This document shows, piece after piece, positions 30,911-40,294 of a stretch of DNA of 58,932 nt. The notes under the pieces are model-generated. The model did not search any database and was not told the DNA's origin. It saw only the letters and a program-made list of their open reading frames with translations. A program made the position numbers and the translations under genes. Positions within the stretch are counted from its first letter, which is position 1. Each line of letters opens with the position of its first letter. The stretch covers positions 1 through 58,932 of the forward strand of contig NZ_JAHEIM010000008.1 of assembly GCF_024639375.1 (NCBI RefSeq). Direction: 5' to 3'. This stretch comes from Rhodoluna sp. Lineage in GTDB: Bacteria; Actinomycetota; Actinomycetes; Actinomycetales; Microbacteriaceae.

Positions 30911-31993
30911 CTAGCCTTCAACAATCTCTTGGAAGGCGGCGTGCAAAAGTTCAATCGCAGGCGCAGTCATGATGGTTGGCTTGGCAATGTCATCGAGAAC
31001 CACAAAACGCAAGGTGCCGGCGCGAGTCTTTTTATCGCGCTGCATGGTCTCCTGCAGTTGGCCCCATTTTGCAGCCGGGTAAGTAGTCGGCAAGCCAAGC
31101 AAGTTGAGCACACTGCGATGACGGTCAACTGCAGCATCGTTTAGGCGCCCGGCAAGGCGAGCGAGCTCTGCAACGAACACCATGCCAATCGAAATCGCGG
31201 CACCGTGACGCCACTTATAGCGTTCGGCGTGCTCAATGGCGTGACCAAGCGTGTGGCCGTAGTTCAAAATTTCGCGCAGACCAGATTCCTTGAAATCTTC
31301 ACCCACTACTCGCGCTTTGATGGCGACCGATCGCTCAATAATTTCTTGAAACACTTCGGATGTTGGATCAGTTGCAACAGCTACATCGGCCTCAATCAAT
31401 TCAAGGATGCGCTCGTCGGCGATGAAGCCATATTTCACAACTTCACCAAAGCCGGCCAAGATTTCGTTGCGAGCCAAACTTTGCAAGGTGTCGAGGTCAA
31501 TGATCACAGCGCTCGGTGCGTGAAAAACACCAACGAGGTTTTTACCTTCGGCAGTGTTGATTCCGGTTTTTCCGCCAATTGCGGCATCCACCATGCCAAG
31601 CAAAGTGGTTGGCACTTGAATCAGTTTTACGCCGCGCAACCAAGTTGCTGCAACAAAGCCCGCTAGGTCGGTAGTTGAACCGCCACCAAAACCAATCACC
31701 GCATCGGTGCGAGTGAAATCGGCTTGACCCATGACTCCCCAGCAAAAAGCTGCAACCTCCACGCGCTTGGCATCTTCGCTGTCTGGCACGCCAGCAAGAA
31801 TTGCTTCATAGCCGGCCTCAACAAGGGTTTCGCGCAAAAGTTCGGCACTTGGTGAGAGCCCCACCGGGTGCACAATCAATACCTTGCTAACCGACTTGGC
31901 AAGAGCTGCTGGCACTTCACCCAGCAACGCGCGACCAATGACAACCGAGTACGGGTTATCTCCAGAGACTTCAATCACAGTTTTGTCTGACAT
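30911..31993 (-). CDS. aroB: 3-Dehydroquinate synthase
   Basis: NAD- and zinc-dependent cyclisation of DAHP to 3-dehydroquinate. It has 360 residues; GFGGGSTTDLAGFVAATWLRG and VPTTLLGMVDAAIGGKTGIN are the nucleotide and active-site motifs, and LNYGHTLGHAIEH supplies metal ligands. The start forms TAATG with aroK. Confidence 0.98.
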   Translation of the reverse strand: MSDKTVIEVSGDNPYSVVIGRALLGEVPAALAKSVSKVLIVHPVGLSPSAELLRETLVEAGYEAILAGVPDSEDAKRVEVAAFCWGVMGQADFTRTDAVIGFGGGSTTDLAGFVAATWLRGVKLIQVPTTLLGMVDAAIGGKTGINTAEGKNLVGVFHAPSAVIIDLDTLQSLARNEILAGFGEVVKYGFIADERILELIEADVAVATDPTSEVFQEIIERSVAIKARVVGEDFKESGLREILNYGHTLGHAIEHAERYKWRHGAAISIGMVFVAELARLAGRLNDAAVDRHRSVLNLLGLPTTYPAAKWGQLQETMQRDKKTRAGTLRFVVLDDIAKPTIMTAPAIELLHAAFQEIVEG

Positions 31994-32493
31994 TAGATAC
32001 CTAGTTTCTCGCGGATTTCTGAAATCGTGGTGTTGAGGGTTTGACCCGAGGTGTTGACTTCGATGTCAGCTAACTTTTCATAGATTGGTTTGCGTTCGTT
32101 GTAGATGCGCTTCCAATCTTCAACGCCCGATTTGATCAAAGGGCGGTTTCCATTTTTCAATCGTGACCCAATGTGCTTGCCATCGGTTGAAAGGTAAATC
32201 ACCGTTGCCTCACCGAGAAGCTCTTGATTCTTCGGCAATAGCACTGCTCCGCCGCCGGTTGCAATTACAGCCGGTTGCGCCAGAGCTTTCAGCAATGCTT
32301 CGTGCTCTAATTCTCGAAACGCTGATTCACCGTGAGCCGCAAAGTATGCAGCAATTTCACCGTGTTCTTCAACAAACAACGCGTCGGTGTCGATAAACGG
32401 AACCTTGAGCGACTTGGCAAGTTTTCGACCAACGGTGGTTTTGCCGACCCCCATCGGGCCGACAAGAACTAGTAGCTCACTTTTATTAGGCAC
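31993..32493 (-). CDS. aroK: Shikimate kinase
   Basis: Phosphorylates shikimate. It has 166 residues; P-loop [15 protein letters not shown], the shikimate-binding DTDALFVEE, and GGGAVL before the lid region. The start is GTG at 32493, overlapping the aroC stop by eight bases. Confidence 0.97.
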   Translation of the reverse strand: MPNKSELLVLVGPMGVGKTTVGRKLAKSLKVPFIDTDALFVEEHGEIAAYFAAHGESAFRELEHEALLKALAQPAVIATGGGAVLLPKNQELLGEATVIYLSTDGKHIGSRLKNGNRPLIKSGVEDWKRIYNERKPIYEKLADIEVNTSGQTLNTTISEIREKLGI

Positions 32494-33697
32494 GCCAAGA
32501 AGTGGTGTCGGTTGATGCCAACACCGCAGGGATGTTTTCTAGGTAGCTGGTTAGATTGCGCTTGCTTTCAGCAACTGAATCGCCACCAAACTTTTCAAGC
32601 ACTGAGTTAGCAATCACCAGAGCGACCATGGCTTCAGCAACAACACCGGCAGCAGGAACCGCACAAACATCTGAGCGCTGGTGGTGTGCCTTTGCAGCCT
32701 CACCGGTGGCAACATCGATTGTCGATAGCGCTTTAGGAATCGTTGAGATTGGTTTCATTGCTGCACGAACGCGCAAAATTTCACCATTGCTCATGCCACC
32801 TTCAATGCCACCGGCGCGGTGGGTCAAACGGTGAACAACACCAGAGGCGTCACGTTCAATTTCGTCATGCGCAACTGAACCGCGACGACGAGCGGTTTCG
32901 AAACCGTCGCCCACTTCGACACCCTTAATTGCCTGGATGCCCATCAGTGCGCCAGCAAGTTGAGAGTCAAGCCTGCGATCCCAATGAACAAAGCTGCCAA
33001 GGCCGGGTGGCAAGCCGTAAACCAAAGTTTCAACTACACCACCAAGGGTGTCGCCTTCTTTGTGACACTCGTCAACTTCAGCAACCATTGCGGCTGAGAC
33101 ATCTGCATTGAAACAACGCATTGGGTCTTCATCTAGCTTGGCCACATCACTTGGAGTAGGCACTGGTGCATCTGCTGGTGCCATAACCGGGCCAATGCCA
33201 ACGGTGTGAGTCACCAAGAAGATGCCAAGTTCATTCAAGAATTTTGAAGCCACGGCGCCAAGTGCAACACGTGCTGCAGTCTCTCGAGCACTCGCACGCT
33301 CAAGCACCGGGCGGCTGTCAAGAAAACCGTACTTCTGCATGCCGGTGAAGTCAGCGTGGCCAGGACGAGGGCGCGTTAGCGCTTCAGCGCGAGCTCCAGA
33401 AAGTTTTGCTTCATCCACCGGGTCAGCCGACATTACGTCTTGCCACTTTGGCCACTCGGTGTTGGCCACGGTGATGGCAACCGGACCACCCATAGTTAGG
33501 CCGTGACGCACGCCACCAGATAGCGAAACCTCGTCTTGCTCGAACTTCATGCGAGCACCGCGACCATATCCCAAGCGACGGCGAGCAAGAGCATCTTGCA
33601 CCTCGGCAGTGGTGATAGGGGTTCCGGCTGGCAGGCCTTCTAGAACAGCAACAAGCTCAGGGCCGTGCGATTCTCCTGCGGTGATCCAACGTAACAT
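32486..33697 (-). CDS. aroC: Chorismate synthase
   Basis: FMN-dependent final step of the shikimate pathway. It has 403 residues from the ATG at 33697 ([13 protein letters not shown], the typical N-terminus). The frame is open eight more codons upstream, which I do not count. FMN-contact motifs [14 protein letters not shown] and [15 protein letters not shown] are present. It supplies chorismate to TrpE, also encoded in this window. Confidence 0.97.
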   Translation of the reverse strand: MLRWITAGESHGPELVAVLEGLPAGTPITTAEVQDALARRRLGYGRGARMKFEQDEVSLSGGVRHGLTMGGPVAITVANTEWPKWQDVMSADPVDEAKLSGARAEALTRPRPGHADFTGMQKYGFLDSRPVLERASARETAARVALGAVASKFLNELGIFLVTHTVGIGPVMAPADAPVPTPSDVAKLDEDPMRCFNADVSAAMVAEVDECHKEGDTLGGVVETLVYGLPPGLGSFVHWDRRLDSQLAGALMGIQAIKGVEVGDGFETARRRGSVAHDEIERDASGVVHRLTHRAGGIEGGMSNGEILRVRAAMKPISTIPKALSTIDVATGEAAKAHHQRSDVCAVPAAGVVAEAMVALVIANSVLEKFGGDSVAESKRNLTSYLENIPAVLASTDTTSWRA

Positions 33698-33749
33698 GCC
33701 TGCAATTCTCTCACAGACCAAGACAATGCTGGTTAGGCTGCCTGGCTAC

Positions 33750-34601
33750 TTAGGCGTTAGATTCTGAAACCGAGATGCGCATAGCTTCAAGCACTGCGAT
33801 TTCATTCGGCAATTCTTGGGATGGATTCGAGAACGTGAAGATGCGAATCTGCGCAATTGCCTGCCAAATCAGCATTTCTAAGCCACTGGCAACACCTGCT
33901 CCCCTTGCTGCAAAAACAGTGGCCAACTTGCTCGGCCAAGGGTTGTAAGCCACATCAAGCAGCATGCCGCCTGGCTTCCAGAGTTCGAGTCGCTCAAGGC
34001 GAACGGCAAGATCATCCATGGCTTGAGCCGGAACCGTGCTGACAGTCAACTGTGCACCAGCGATCGAGTTTGAAATACTCCAAGAGCGCTTGGCTTTGAG
34101 CCCAATCGATTTTGCGAACGCGATGGTTGATTTGCGCGTGCTTGAATTGCGGGCGGAAATTAGCACTTCGCATGATGGGTTGAGTTTTGAAATCGCAACC
34201 AGCGCTGACGTTGCGGTGGCCCCTGAACCAATCACTACGGCCTTTTTTGGCGGATTCGATTGAACTTGGCGAACTGCCTGCATGATTCCGAAGACGTCGG
34301 TGTTGTAACCGAACCAGGTGCCATCTTCGCGATGTTCCAATGTATTGACCGCTTTGGTTGCCGCCGCCAGCTCATCAACCTGATTGGCAAATCTGAAAGC
34401 TTCTTCTTTCAGCGGCATGGTCACGCTGAAACCGTTCCACTGTTGCTGCAGGGCGCCAATAAAAGTGCGCAATGCACCCTTCTTTACTTCAGCGCGGCCA
34501 TACTCCCAGTCGGTTCCCAAAACTCGGTAAGCGGCAAGATGAATTGCCGGTGATTTTGAGTGCTCAATTGGGGAACCCAAAACCGCAAACTTTTTACTCA
34601 T
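33750..34601 (-). CDS. aroE: Shikimate dehydrogenase
   Basis: NADPH-dependent reduction of 3-dehydroshikimate. It has 283 residues: GSPIEHSKSPAIHLAAY binds substrate, SVTMPLKEEA holds the catalytic Lys, GYNTDVFGI the Asp, and VIGSGATATSAL is the NADP loop. The start overlaps the mltG stop by eight bases. Confidence 0.96.
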   Translation of the reverse strand: MSKKFAVLGSPIEHSKSPAIHLAAYRVLGTDWEYGRAEVKKGALRTFIGALQQQWNGFSVTMPLKEEAFRFANQVDELAAATKAVNTLEHREDGTWFGYNTDVFGIMQAVRQVQSNPPKKAVVIGSGATATSALVAISKLNPSCEVLISARNSSTRKSTIAFAKSIGLKAKRSWSISNSIAGAQLTVSTVPAQAMDDLAVRLERLELWKPGGMLLDVAYNPWPSKLATVFAARGAGVASGLEMLIWQAIAQIRIFTFSNPSQELPNEIAVLEAMRISVSESNA

Positions 34602-35646
34602 AACCAGGGTTCTCTTTCATCCAGGCTCTCCAAAGCGCTACCGCCTTTTCGTGCTCCGCATAAGTATTGCTGAAAACCGTTTCGCCGGTTTCAAGATTGA
34701 TGGTGCAGAAGTACAGCCATTTTCCATTCGCCGGGTGAAGTGCTGCGTCGATTGCCAGTGCACCGGGTGCGCTGATTGGCGCAACGGGCAAACCATCTTG
34801 CAAATAGGTATTCCAAGGATTATCGTTGGCGCGATCGGCTGCACTGGTACTCACCGTTGAGCCATTTACTCCGTAGCTCACAGTTGCGTCAGATTGCAAA
34901 CGCATACCCGCCTTGATGCGATTCAGGAATGTTGCTGAAACCTTAAAGAAGTCACTTTCGATGCGAGCCTCTTTTTGCACCACCGAAGCCAATGTCAAAA
35001 CTCGATTTGCATCCTTTGCCGCAATTCCGAATTTGTCGAGCTCTTGCTGCATGCGGTCAACCATCACTTGCAAGATTTCTTTTGCAGAAGAACCCGGCAC
35101 AAATGTGTAGGTTGCCGGGAACAAGTAGCCCTCGATGCTGGGCAGGTTAGCGCTCAAGCCAAATGCTGTTGGCTGTTTGAAATATTGCTGAAAATCAGAA
35201 ACAGGCATTCCGGTTTTTTCACTTAACACCGCAAAAACGTTGCTGGCACGAAGGCCCTCTTTGATTACGGCCCTCTCGAGAGATGCCGAGTTTCGATCGG
35301 ATAGCACGGCAATCGCGGCTGCCGAAGTCATGTGCGTCTTCATTGCAAAAGTGCCCGGATAAAAAGTTGGGTTCAAATCCAGAATTAATTGATAGGTCAC
35401 ACGGAAATTCTTGGTGATGCCTGCGTCAACAAGGTGTTGCGCAATGACTTCTCCGGTATCACCAGAGTTCACAGTGAATTTAACTTCCTCAACACCAGGG
35501 CCCGAGTAGTCGTTGCCAAGCAGTTGATCCAAACCTGCTCGAATCACGCCTCGGTTCACATATGCAACACCGGAACCCACTGCAAGCACTAGAACCAACG
35601 CGAGCAGGGCGGCAAGGCGACGACGAACAAAAACGCGCTTAGTCAT
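34594..35646 (-). CDS. mltG: Endolytic murein transglycosylase
   Basis: Membrane-anchored lytic transglycosylase that cuts nascent glycan strands. It has 350 residues from the ATG at 35646, which overlaps ruvX by eight bases; the open frame continues upstream but without family similarity. A basic start (TKRVFVRRRL) precedes a single hydrophobic segment (about 11-30). The catalytic Glu is in SVVQKEARIESDFF, followed by FLNRIKAGMRLQSDATVSYG. Confidence 0.95.
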   Translation of the reverse strand: MTKRVFVRRRLAALLALVLVLAVGSGVAYVNRGVIRAGLDQLLGNDYSGPGVEEVKFTVNSGDTGEVIAQHLVDAGITKNFRVTYQLILDLNPTFYPGTFAMKTHMTSAAAIAVLSDRNSASLERAVIKEGLRASNVFAVLSEKTGMPVSDFQQYFKQPTAFGLSANLPSIEGYLFPATYTFVPGSSAKEILQVMVDRMQQELDKFGIAAKDANRVLTLASVVQKEARIESDFFKVSATFLNRIKAGMRLQSDATVSYGVNGSTVSTSAADRANDNPWNTYLQDGLPVAPISAPGALAIDAALHPANGKWLYFCTINLETGETVFSNTYAEHEKAVALWRAWMKENPGYE

Positions 35647-36106
35647 CGATTTGCTCCAAACTCTTACCCGGTTTCCCGCCACTGGATTTTTCCAACTCCA
35701 TGGCTTGTTCCAAGATAACGGTGGCAGCCACCTGATCAATAATCGGTCGTGATTGCTTAGAATTCTTGCCTGAGGATTGCAGTGCTGCCGTGGCAGCCAC
35801 AGTGGTCAGTCGCTCATCGATCATGCGAACCTCAACCGGCGACAGCGCAGCCAACGCCTTAGCAATCGAGATCGCATCCGCAGTTGATGCCGTTTCGCCA
35901 CCTGACATGTTCAATGGCAGGCCGACATAAATTTCGATCACTTCTTCACCAGCCAGAGCAGCAAGAATATCTTTTGCGGTTTGCTCGGCACTCTCGGCGC
36001 GGGCAACGGTTGCCAAACCACTTGCAAGAATTGCGTGGAAATCAGAGATAGCCAAACCAACGCGAACCTTGCCCACGTCGACGGCCAAACGGCGCCCAGA
36101 ACGCAC
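35639..36106 (-). CDS. ruvX: Putative pre-16S rRNA nuclease / Holliday junction resolvase-like
   Basis: YqgF/RuvX family, RNase H-like fold, linked to 16S rRNA 5' maturation. It has 155 residues. RRLAVDVGKVRVGLAISD carries the first catalytic Asp, VEIYVGLPLNMSG follows, and RMIDERLTTVAA holds the Glu. The start is GTG in a TAGTG junction with alaS. The alaS-ruvX-mltG order is widely conserved. Confidence 0.94.
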   Translation of the reverse strand: MRSGRRLAVDVGKVRVGLAISDFHAILASGLATVARAESAEQTAKDILAALAGEEVIEIYVGLPLNMSGGETASTADAISIAKALAALSPVEVRMIDERLTTVAATAALQSSGKNSKQSRPIIDQVAATVILEQAMELEKSSGGKPGKSLEQIDD

Positions 36107-38763
36107 TATGCGTTCAACGCCCCTTCGATTGCAACCACGGCTGCATCAATTTTGCTAACGTCTTGACCGCCACCTTGGGCCATGTCATCCTTGCCGCCGC
36201 CACCGCCGCCAAGAATTGCACTGGCAACCTTCACCAATGCTCCAGCTTTGATGCCGTGCTGACGTGCAGTAATTGTGGTTGCTACAACCAGCATTGGCTT
36301 TTCTGCAATGACTGCAAACAGCGCTGCCGTGGCAGAGGTGTCGCCAAACTTGTCGCGCAACTGTGAAGCAAGTGTGCGAAGGTCATCCACAGAGTCAAGT
36401 TCACCAAGGTTTGTTGCAACAAATTTGCTGCCCTTGAACTCTTTGGCACTTGCAATAAGTTCTGGAATTCGGGTAGCCAGCTGGCTTGCCTGCACTGCAG
36501 CAAGTTTGCGCTGAGCAACCTTTAGTTCTTCGATGGTTTGGGCCAATCGCTCTTCAAGCTGCTCTTTAGGTGCCTTCATTGATTCAGAAAGACGTGCAAC
36601 CAAAGCACGCTCGGCAGAGAGTGCACGGAATGCCTCGATGCCAACAAGTGCCTCAACACGACGTGAACCAGAGCCAACGCTTGATTCGCCGATCAACGAA
36701 ACCAAACCAATTTGCGAACTGCGTGCAACGTGAGTTCCACCGCAGAGTTCGCGCGACCACGGGCCACCAACCTGAACAACGCGAACACTCTCGTCGTAGG
36801 TCTCACCAAACAGCGCAACCGCTCCCCATGTCTTTGCCTCAGGCAATGACATGTATTGCGCGCTTACTGCAAGATCACCGCGGATAGCCAAGTTAGTGAC
36901 TTCTTCGATTTCGCTGCGTGTTTCAAGCGACAGCGCCTGTGTCCAAGCAAAGTCCAAGCGCATGTAGCCAGGCTTGTTGTATGAGCCGCTCTGCAATGCA
37001 GACGGGCCAAGTACCTGACGAAGAGCTGCGTGCACAACGTGGGTTGCCGAGTGAGCTTGGCAAGCACCGAGGCGCCAGTCGGCGTCAACCTGAGTGGTCA
37101 CTTTTTGACCAACTGAAACCTCACCGCTGCGAACCAAAACCTTGTGGCTGATTAGACCCTTGACCGGCTTCTGCACATCTAGAACCTCTAGCTGCATTCC
37201 ATCAGCAACGATGAAACCTGCGTCAGAGTCCTGACCACCAGATTCGGCATAGAACGATGTCTCGTTCAAAATTACTTCGGCAATTTGACCCTGCTTGGCG
37301 TGCTTGGCGTCGGCGCCATCAACAATCAGACCCAATACCTCGGCGCCCGTGGCCAGCTCTTCGTAGCCTGCGAACTTGGTAACACCCTTGGCGCGGAAAG
37401 CCGAGTAAACCGAAAGATCGGTTCCGCCGAGTTTCTTTTCGCGAGCATCGGCCTTGGCGCGATCACGTTGTTCAGCCATCAACGACTTGAAGCCATCGCG
37501 GTCAACAGTGAGCCCAGCTTCTTCGGCAATTTCAAGAGTTAAATCAATTGGAAAACCGTAGGTGTCGTGCAACAAGAACGCAGCGTCGCCAGCAAGTTGT
37601 TTCGAGCCCGAAGCTTTGACCGCATCAAGAGCCTCGTCGAGATAAACGGTGCCCGCGGTAAGAGTGCGCAAGAAGGTTTCCTCTTCGGCAATAGCGGTTT
37701 TCAAAATTCGCTCGAAGTCGGTTTCCAACTCCGGATACGCGGCCTTCATCGCGTCCTTAGATGCAGTGAAAAGAATCTTGAAAATCGGAGTGTCAACACC
37801 AAGCAAACGCATGGCTCGAACCGAACGACGAAGCAAACGACGCAATACGTATCCGCGGCCATCGTTAGCCGGAGTGACGCCGTCACCAATCAACATCAAA
37901 GCTGAACGCACGTGATCGGCAACCACACGCATGCGCACGTCGTCTTCTACAACAGCGCCATATGTTTTGCCCGAAAGCTGCGCAGCCAAATCAAGCACTG
38001 GGCGAACCTGGTCGATCTCATAAAGATTCTCAACACCCTGCATCAAGAACGCAACGCGCTCCAGACCCATTCCGGTGTCAATGTTTTTCTTCGGCAGTTC
38101 ACCAAGAATTTCAAAGTTGTCTTTTCCGGTTCCTTGGCCACGCTCATATTGCATGAACACGAGGTTCCAGATTTCGATGTATCGATCTTCGTCGGCCTCT
38201 GGGCCACCCTCGCGACCATATGCCGGGCCACGGTCGTAATAAATCTCAGAACAAGGGCCAGCAGGCCCAGGCTGGCCAGTGGACCAGTAGTTGTCTTTCA
38301 TGCCACGGCGCTGAATACGCTCCATCGGAATGTCGGCAACATCACGCCAAATCGAAATAGATTCGTCGTCGTCTTGAAAAACAGTCACCCAAAGCAGCTG
38401 TGGGTCTAGGCCCAGGCAACCTGATTCTTTTGAACCGGTTAGAAACTCCCACGCATAAGCGATTGCTTCTTTTTTGAAGTAATCGCCGAATGAGAAGTTG
38501 CCGTTCATCTGAAAGAAGGTGCCGTGACGAGTGGTCTTGCCTACTTCTTCAATGTCTAGGGTTCGCACACACTTTTGAACGCTGGTTGCGCGTGGGTATG
38601 GCGCAGGCACCAAGCCACTCATGTATGGAATAAAAGGAACCATGCCGGCCACTGTGAAAAGCAGTGACGGGTCTTCGCTAATTAGCGATGCAGATGGAAC
38701 AACAGTGTGGCCTTTGCCCTCAAAAAAGTTGAGCCAGCGTTGGCGGATTTCTGCCGTCTGCAT
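36106..38763 (-). CDS. alaS: Alanyl-tRNA synthetase
   Basis: Class II synthetase. It has 885 residues: a catalytic core at the N-terminus (RWLNFFEGKGHTVVPSASL), a tRNA-binding region, an editing domain with the zinc motif HSATHVVHAAL and ELCGGTHV, and a C-Ala domain with a glycine-rich GGGGGGKDDMAQGGG near the end. It begins three bases after a small membrane gene. Confidence 0.98.
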   Translation of the reverse strand: MQTAEIRQRWLNFFEGKGHTVVPSASLISEDPSLLFTVAGMVPFIPYMSGLVPAPYPRATSVQKCVRTLDIEEVGKTTRHGTFFQMNGNFSFGDYFKKEAIAYAWEFLTGSKESGCLGLDPQLLWVTVFQDDDESISIWRDVADIPMERIQRRGMKDNYWSTGQPGPAGPCSEIYYDRGPAYGREGGPEADEDRYIEIWNLVFMQYERGQGTGKDNFEILGELPKKNIDTGMGLERVAFLMQGVENLYEIDQVRPVLDLAAQLSGKTYGAVVEDDVRMRVVADHVRSALMLIGDGVTPANDGRGYVLRRLLRRSVRAMRLLGVDTPIFKILFTASKDAMKAAYPELETDFERILKTAIAEEETFLRTLTAGTVYLDEALDAVKASGSKQLAGDAAFLLHDTYGFPIDLTLEIAEEAGLTVDRDGFKSLMAEQRDRAKADAREKKLGGTDLSVYSAFRAKGVTKFAGYEELATGAEVLGLIVDGADAKHAKQGQIAEVILNETSFYAESGGQDSDAGFIVADGMQLEVLDVQKPVKGLISHKVLVRSGEVSVGQKVTTQVDADWRLGACQAHSATHVVHAALRQVLGPSALQSGSYNKPGYMRLDFAWTQALSLETRSEIEEVTNLAIRGDLAVSAQYMSLPEAKTWGAVALFGETYDESVRVVQVGGPWSRELCGGTHVARSSQIGLVSLIGESSVGSGSRRVEALVGIEAFRALSAERALVARLSESMKAPKEQLEERLAQTIEELKVAQRKLAAVQASQLATRIPELIASAKEFKGSKFVATNLGELDSVDDLRTLASQLRDKFGDTSATAALFAVIAEKPMLVVATTITARQHGIKAGALVKVASAILGGGGGGKDDMAQGGGQDVSKIDAAVVAIEGALNA

Positions 38764-38766
38764 TTA

Positions 38767-39087
38767 TTAGATGTCTGAAGCGGGCGCGCTAGCCGGCTTT
38801 GTTGCAGGAGCAGTCTTTGCAGCAGGCTTCTTGGCAGCCGCTGGCTTTTTGGCCGCAGGCTTCTTTGCTGCCGACTTCTTAGCTGCTGGCTTGCGAGGAG
38901 TTCCGCGAAGTTCTGAAGTGCGCTCCTTGAAACCCTCGGTTACCTGCTCGGCAATCTGCTCGCCAAATTCACGAGCACGCTTAGTAGCGTCATCAAGTTT
39001 TGCCTGAGCTTCAGGGTTCTTGTCGAGCTGCTTCTTAATCTCAACACCGGCAAAGATGCCAACAATAATCCAGAACAACTTCTTCAT
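38767..39087 (-). CDS. Small membrane protein with Lys/Ala/Pro-rich tail
   Basis: A 106-residue protein: short N-terminal hydrophobic segment (LFWIIVGIFAG, 4-14), a charged helical region (about 15-60), then an imperfect KKPAAKK-type repeat tail (about 66-100). It belongs to the small proteins found between DUF948 genes and alaS in actinobacteria. The function is unknown. The repeat tail resembles that of YajC at 48710; such basic tails may bind nucleic acid or cell envelope polymers (inference). Confidence 0.75.
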   Translation of the reverse strand: MKKLFWIIVGIFAGVEIKKQLDKNPEAQAKLDDATKRAREFGEQIAEQVTEGFKERTSELRGTPRKPAAKKSAAKKPAAKKPAAAKKPAAKTAPATKPASAPASDI

Positions 39088-39096
39088 GGTCGTTAC

Positions 39097-39444
39097 CTAC
39101 TTCTTCTTAGTGAGATTTGAACGCAAACCTTGGGCAAGGCCTGCAAGTTTTACCAGTGGTGAACCAACGGTCGAAGAAAATACGGCAACCAGCGAACTGA
39201 TGTTGGCACTAACTTCGGCAACGTTTTCAGTGATTACATCCACGCGAGCCAACTGCTTGTTGGCTTCGGTGACTGTGTCGGTAAGTTCAGTGAGCAGTGG
39301 AGCCACGCTGTTGTTGAGATCGCGAATTGATTCACGAGTCTCGTCTAGCACGCGGCCAAGCTTTAGCAATGGCACTGCAATAAACAGCACCAAGAGCGCG
39401 AACGCTCCGGCTGCAATCAAAGCTGCAATGTCTCCACCGCTCAT
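39097..39444 (-). CDS. DUF948 membrane protein
   Basis: A 115-residue protein with one N-terminal hydrophobic segment (about 5-28) followed by a long amphipathic helical stretch (LDETRESIRDLNNSVAP and onward) typical of DUF948. The function is unknown. The ATG has AGGAG five bases before it. It lies just after rpsD, an order conserved in actinobacteria. Confidence 0.85.
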   Translation of the reverse strand: MSGGDIAALIAAGAFALLVLFIAVPLLKLGRVLDETRESIRDLNNSVAPLLTELTDTVTEANKQLARVDVITENVAEVSANISSLVAVFSSTVGSPLVKLAGLAQGLRSNLTKKK

Positions 39445-39462
39445 CTGAACTCCTAAGTTGTT

Positions 39463-40092
39463 TTATCGAGCTGCGTAGTACTCAACAACAAGCTGAACTT
39501 CACAGGTAACTGGAACTTCAGCACGCTTTGGGCGTCGAGTCAAGGTCACGTGCAACTTGTCAAGAGCAACATCCAAGTAACCAGGAACTGGAGGCAATAC
39601 GTCGACGTGACCGCCGGCTGCCGCAATCTGGAAAGGCTCGGTCTTCTCTGACTTCTCGTGCACGTGCACTAGCTGACCTGGCTTCACACGGAATGAAGGA
39701 CGGTCAACTCGCTCGCCGTTTACCAGGATGTGACGGTGTACAACCATCTGACGTGCCTGAGCAATTGTGCGAGCGAAACCTGCGCGTAGCACGATTGCGT
39801 CAAGACGCATCTCTAGAAGCTCAACTAGGTTTTCACCAGTTAGGCCGTCGGTGCGCTTTGCCTCTTGGAAGGTCTTGCGAAGCTGTGCTTCACGAATACC
39901 GTACTGGGCGCGCAAACGCTGCTTCTCGCGAAGACGAACGGCGTAGTCGCTGTCGGCCTTCTTCTTGGTGCGACCGTGCTCACCTGGAGCATACGGGCGC
40001 TTTTCTAGGTACTTTGCTGCCTTCGGCGTTAGGGCTAGGCCCAACGCACGAGACAAACGCGTTTTACTGCGGGTACGTGTGGTTTTAGACAC
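39463..40092 (-). CDS. rpsD: 30S ribosomal protein S4
   Basis: Primary 16S rRNA-binding protein that nucleates 30S assembly. It has 209 residues; the S4 RNA-binding domain is seen in RLDAIVLRAGFARTIAQAR and HILVNGERVDRPS. The cysteine zinc motif of some S4 proteins is absent. It is here a lone r-protein gene away from the alpha operon, preceded by an unusually long structured leader, which suggests autoregulation. Confidence 0.98.
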   Translation of the reverse strand: MSKTTRTRSKTRLSRALGLALTPKAAKYLEKRPYAPGEHGRTKKKADSDYAVRLREKQRLRAQYGIREAQLRKTFQEAKRTDGLTGENLVELLEMRLDAIVLRAGFARTIAQARQMVVHRHILVNGERVDRPSFRVKPGQLVHVHEKSEKTEPFQIAAAGGHVDVLPPVPGYLDVALDKLHVTLTRRPKRAEVPVTCEVQLVVEYYAAR

Positions 40093-40262
40093 GTGTTCCT
40101 TTCATGCAACTGCAATTAAGCGGTCGCGGTTATAGCGGTCAATGTTCACAAAAGGGGATCTTGGATTGGATCCTCTGCCACGGACCCTCCGGCTATTAGA
40201 GGGTCGCACCGTGAATTGAGCACTCGCACAGCCGCGTTTGAGTGCTCCAGTCGGCAACCTGT
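40093..40262 (-). promoter_or_regulatory. Structured leader of rpsD
   Basis: About 170 bases lie between the predicted transcription start and the rpsD ATG. Three strong hairpins are visible: 40218-40225 with 40240-40247 (8 bp, GAGCACTC/GAGTGCTC); 40183-40189 with 40199-40205 (7 bp); and 40153-40160 with 40169-40176 (8 bp including one G-T). None ends in a T-run. S4 is a known autoregulator in other bacteria, so this may be its RNA target (inference). Confidence 0.5.
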
Positions 40263-40264
40263 CA

Positions 40265-40294
40265 ATCCTAACAGCGAAAGGGCTATTTTTTGAA
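40265..40294 (-). promoter_or_regulatory. Candidate rpsD promoter
   Basis: TAGGAT (40265-40270) as -10, with TTCAAA (40289-40294) as -35 and an 18-base spacer, overlapping the last codons of rarA. It would give a leader of about 170 bases. Confidence 0.35.

Noticed and set aside
35647-35739. N-terminal extension of mltG
   Set aside because: It overlaps ruvX and would place a Trp-rich segment before the basic start and membrane helix; the ATG at 35646 gives the normal topology.
39528-40088. Open frame of 186 codons on the plus strand
   Set aside because: Antisense to rpsD over its full length; composition is that of a shadow frame.
40240-40262. TTGACA on the minus strand near 40262 as an rpsD -35 box
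   Set aside because: No -10-like sequence stands 16-18 bases downstream; TAGGAT with TTCAAA further up fits better.
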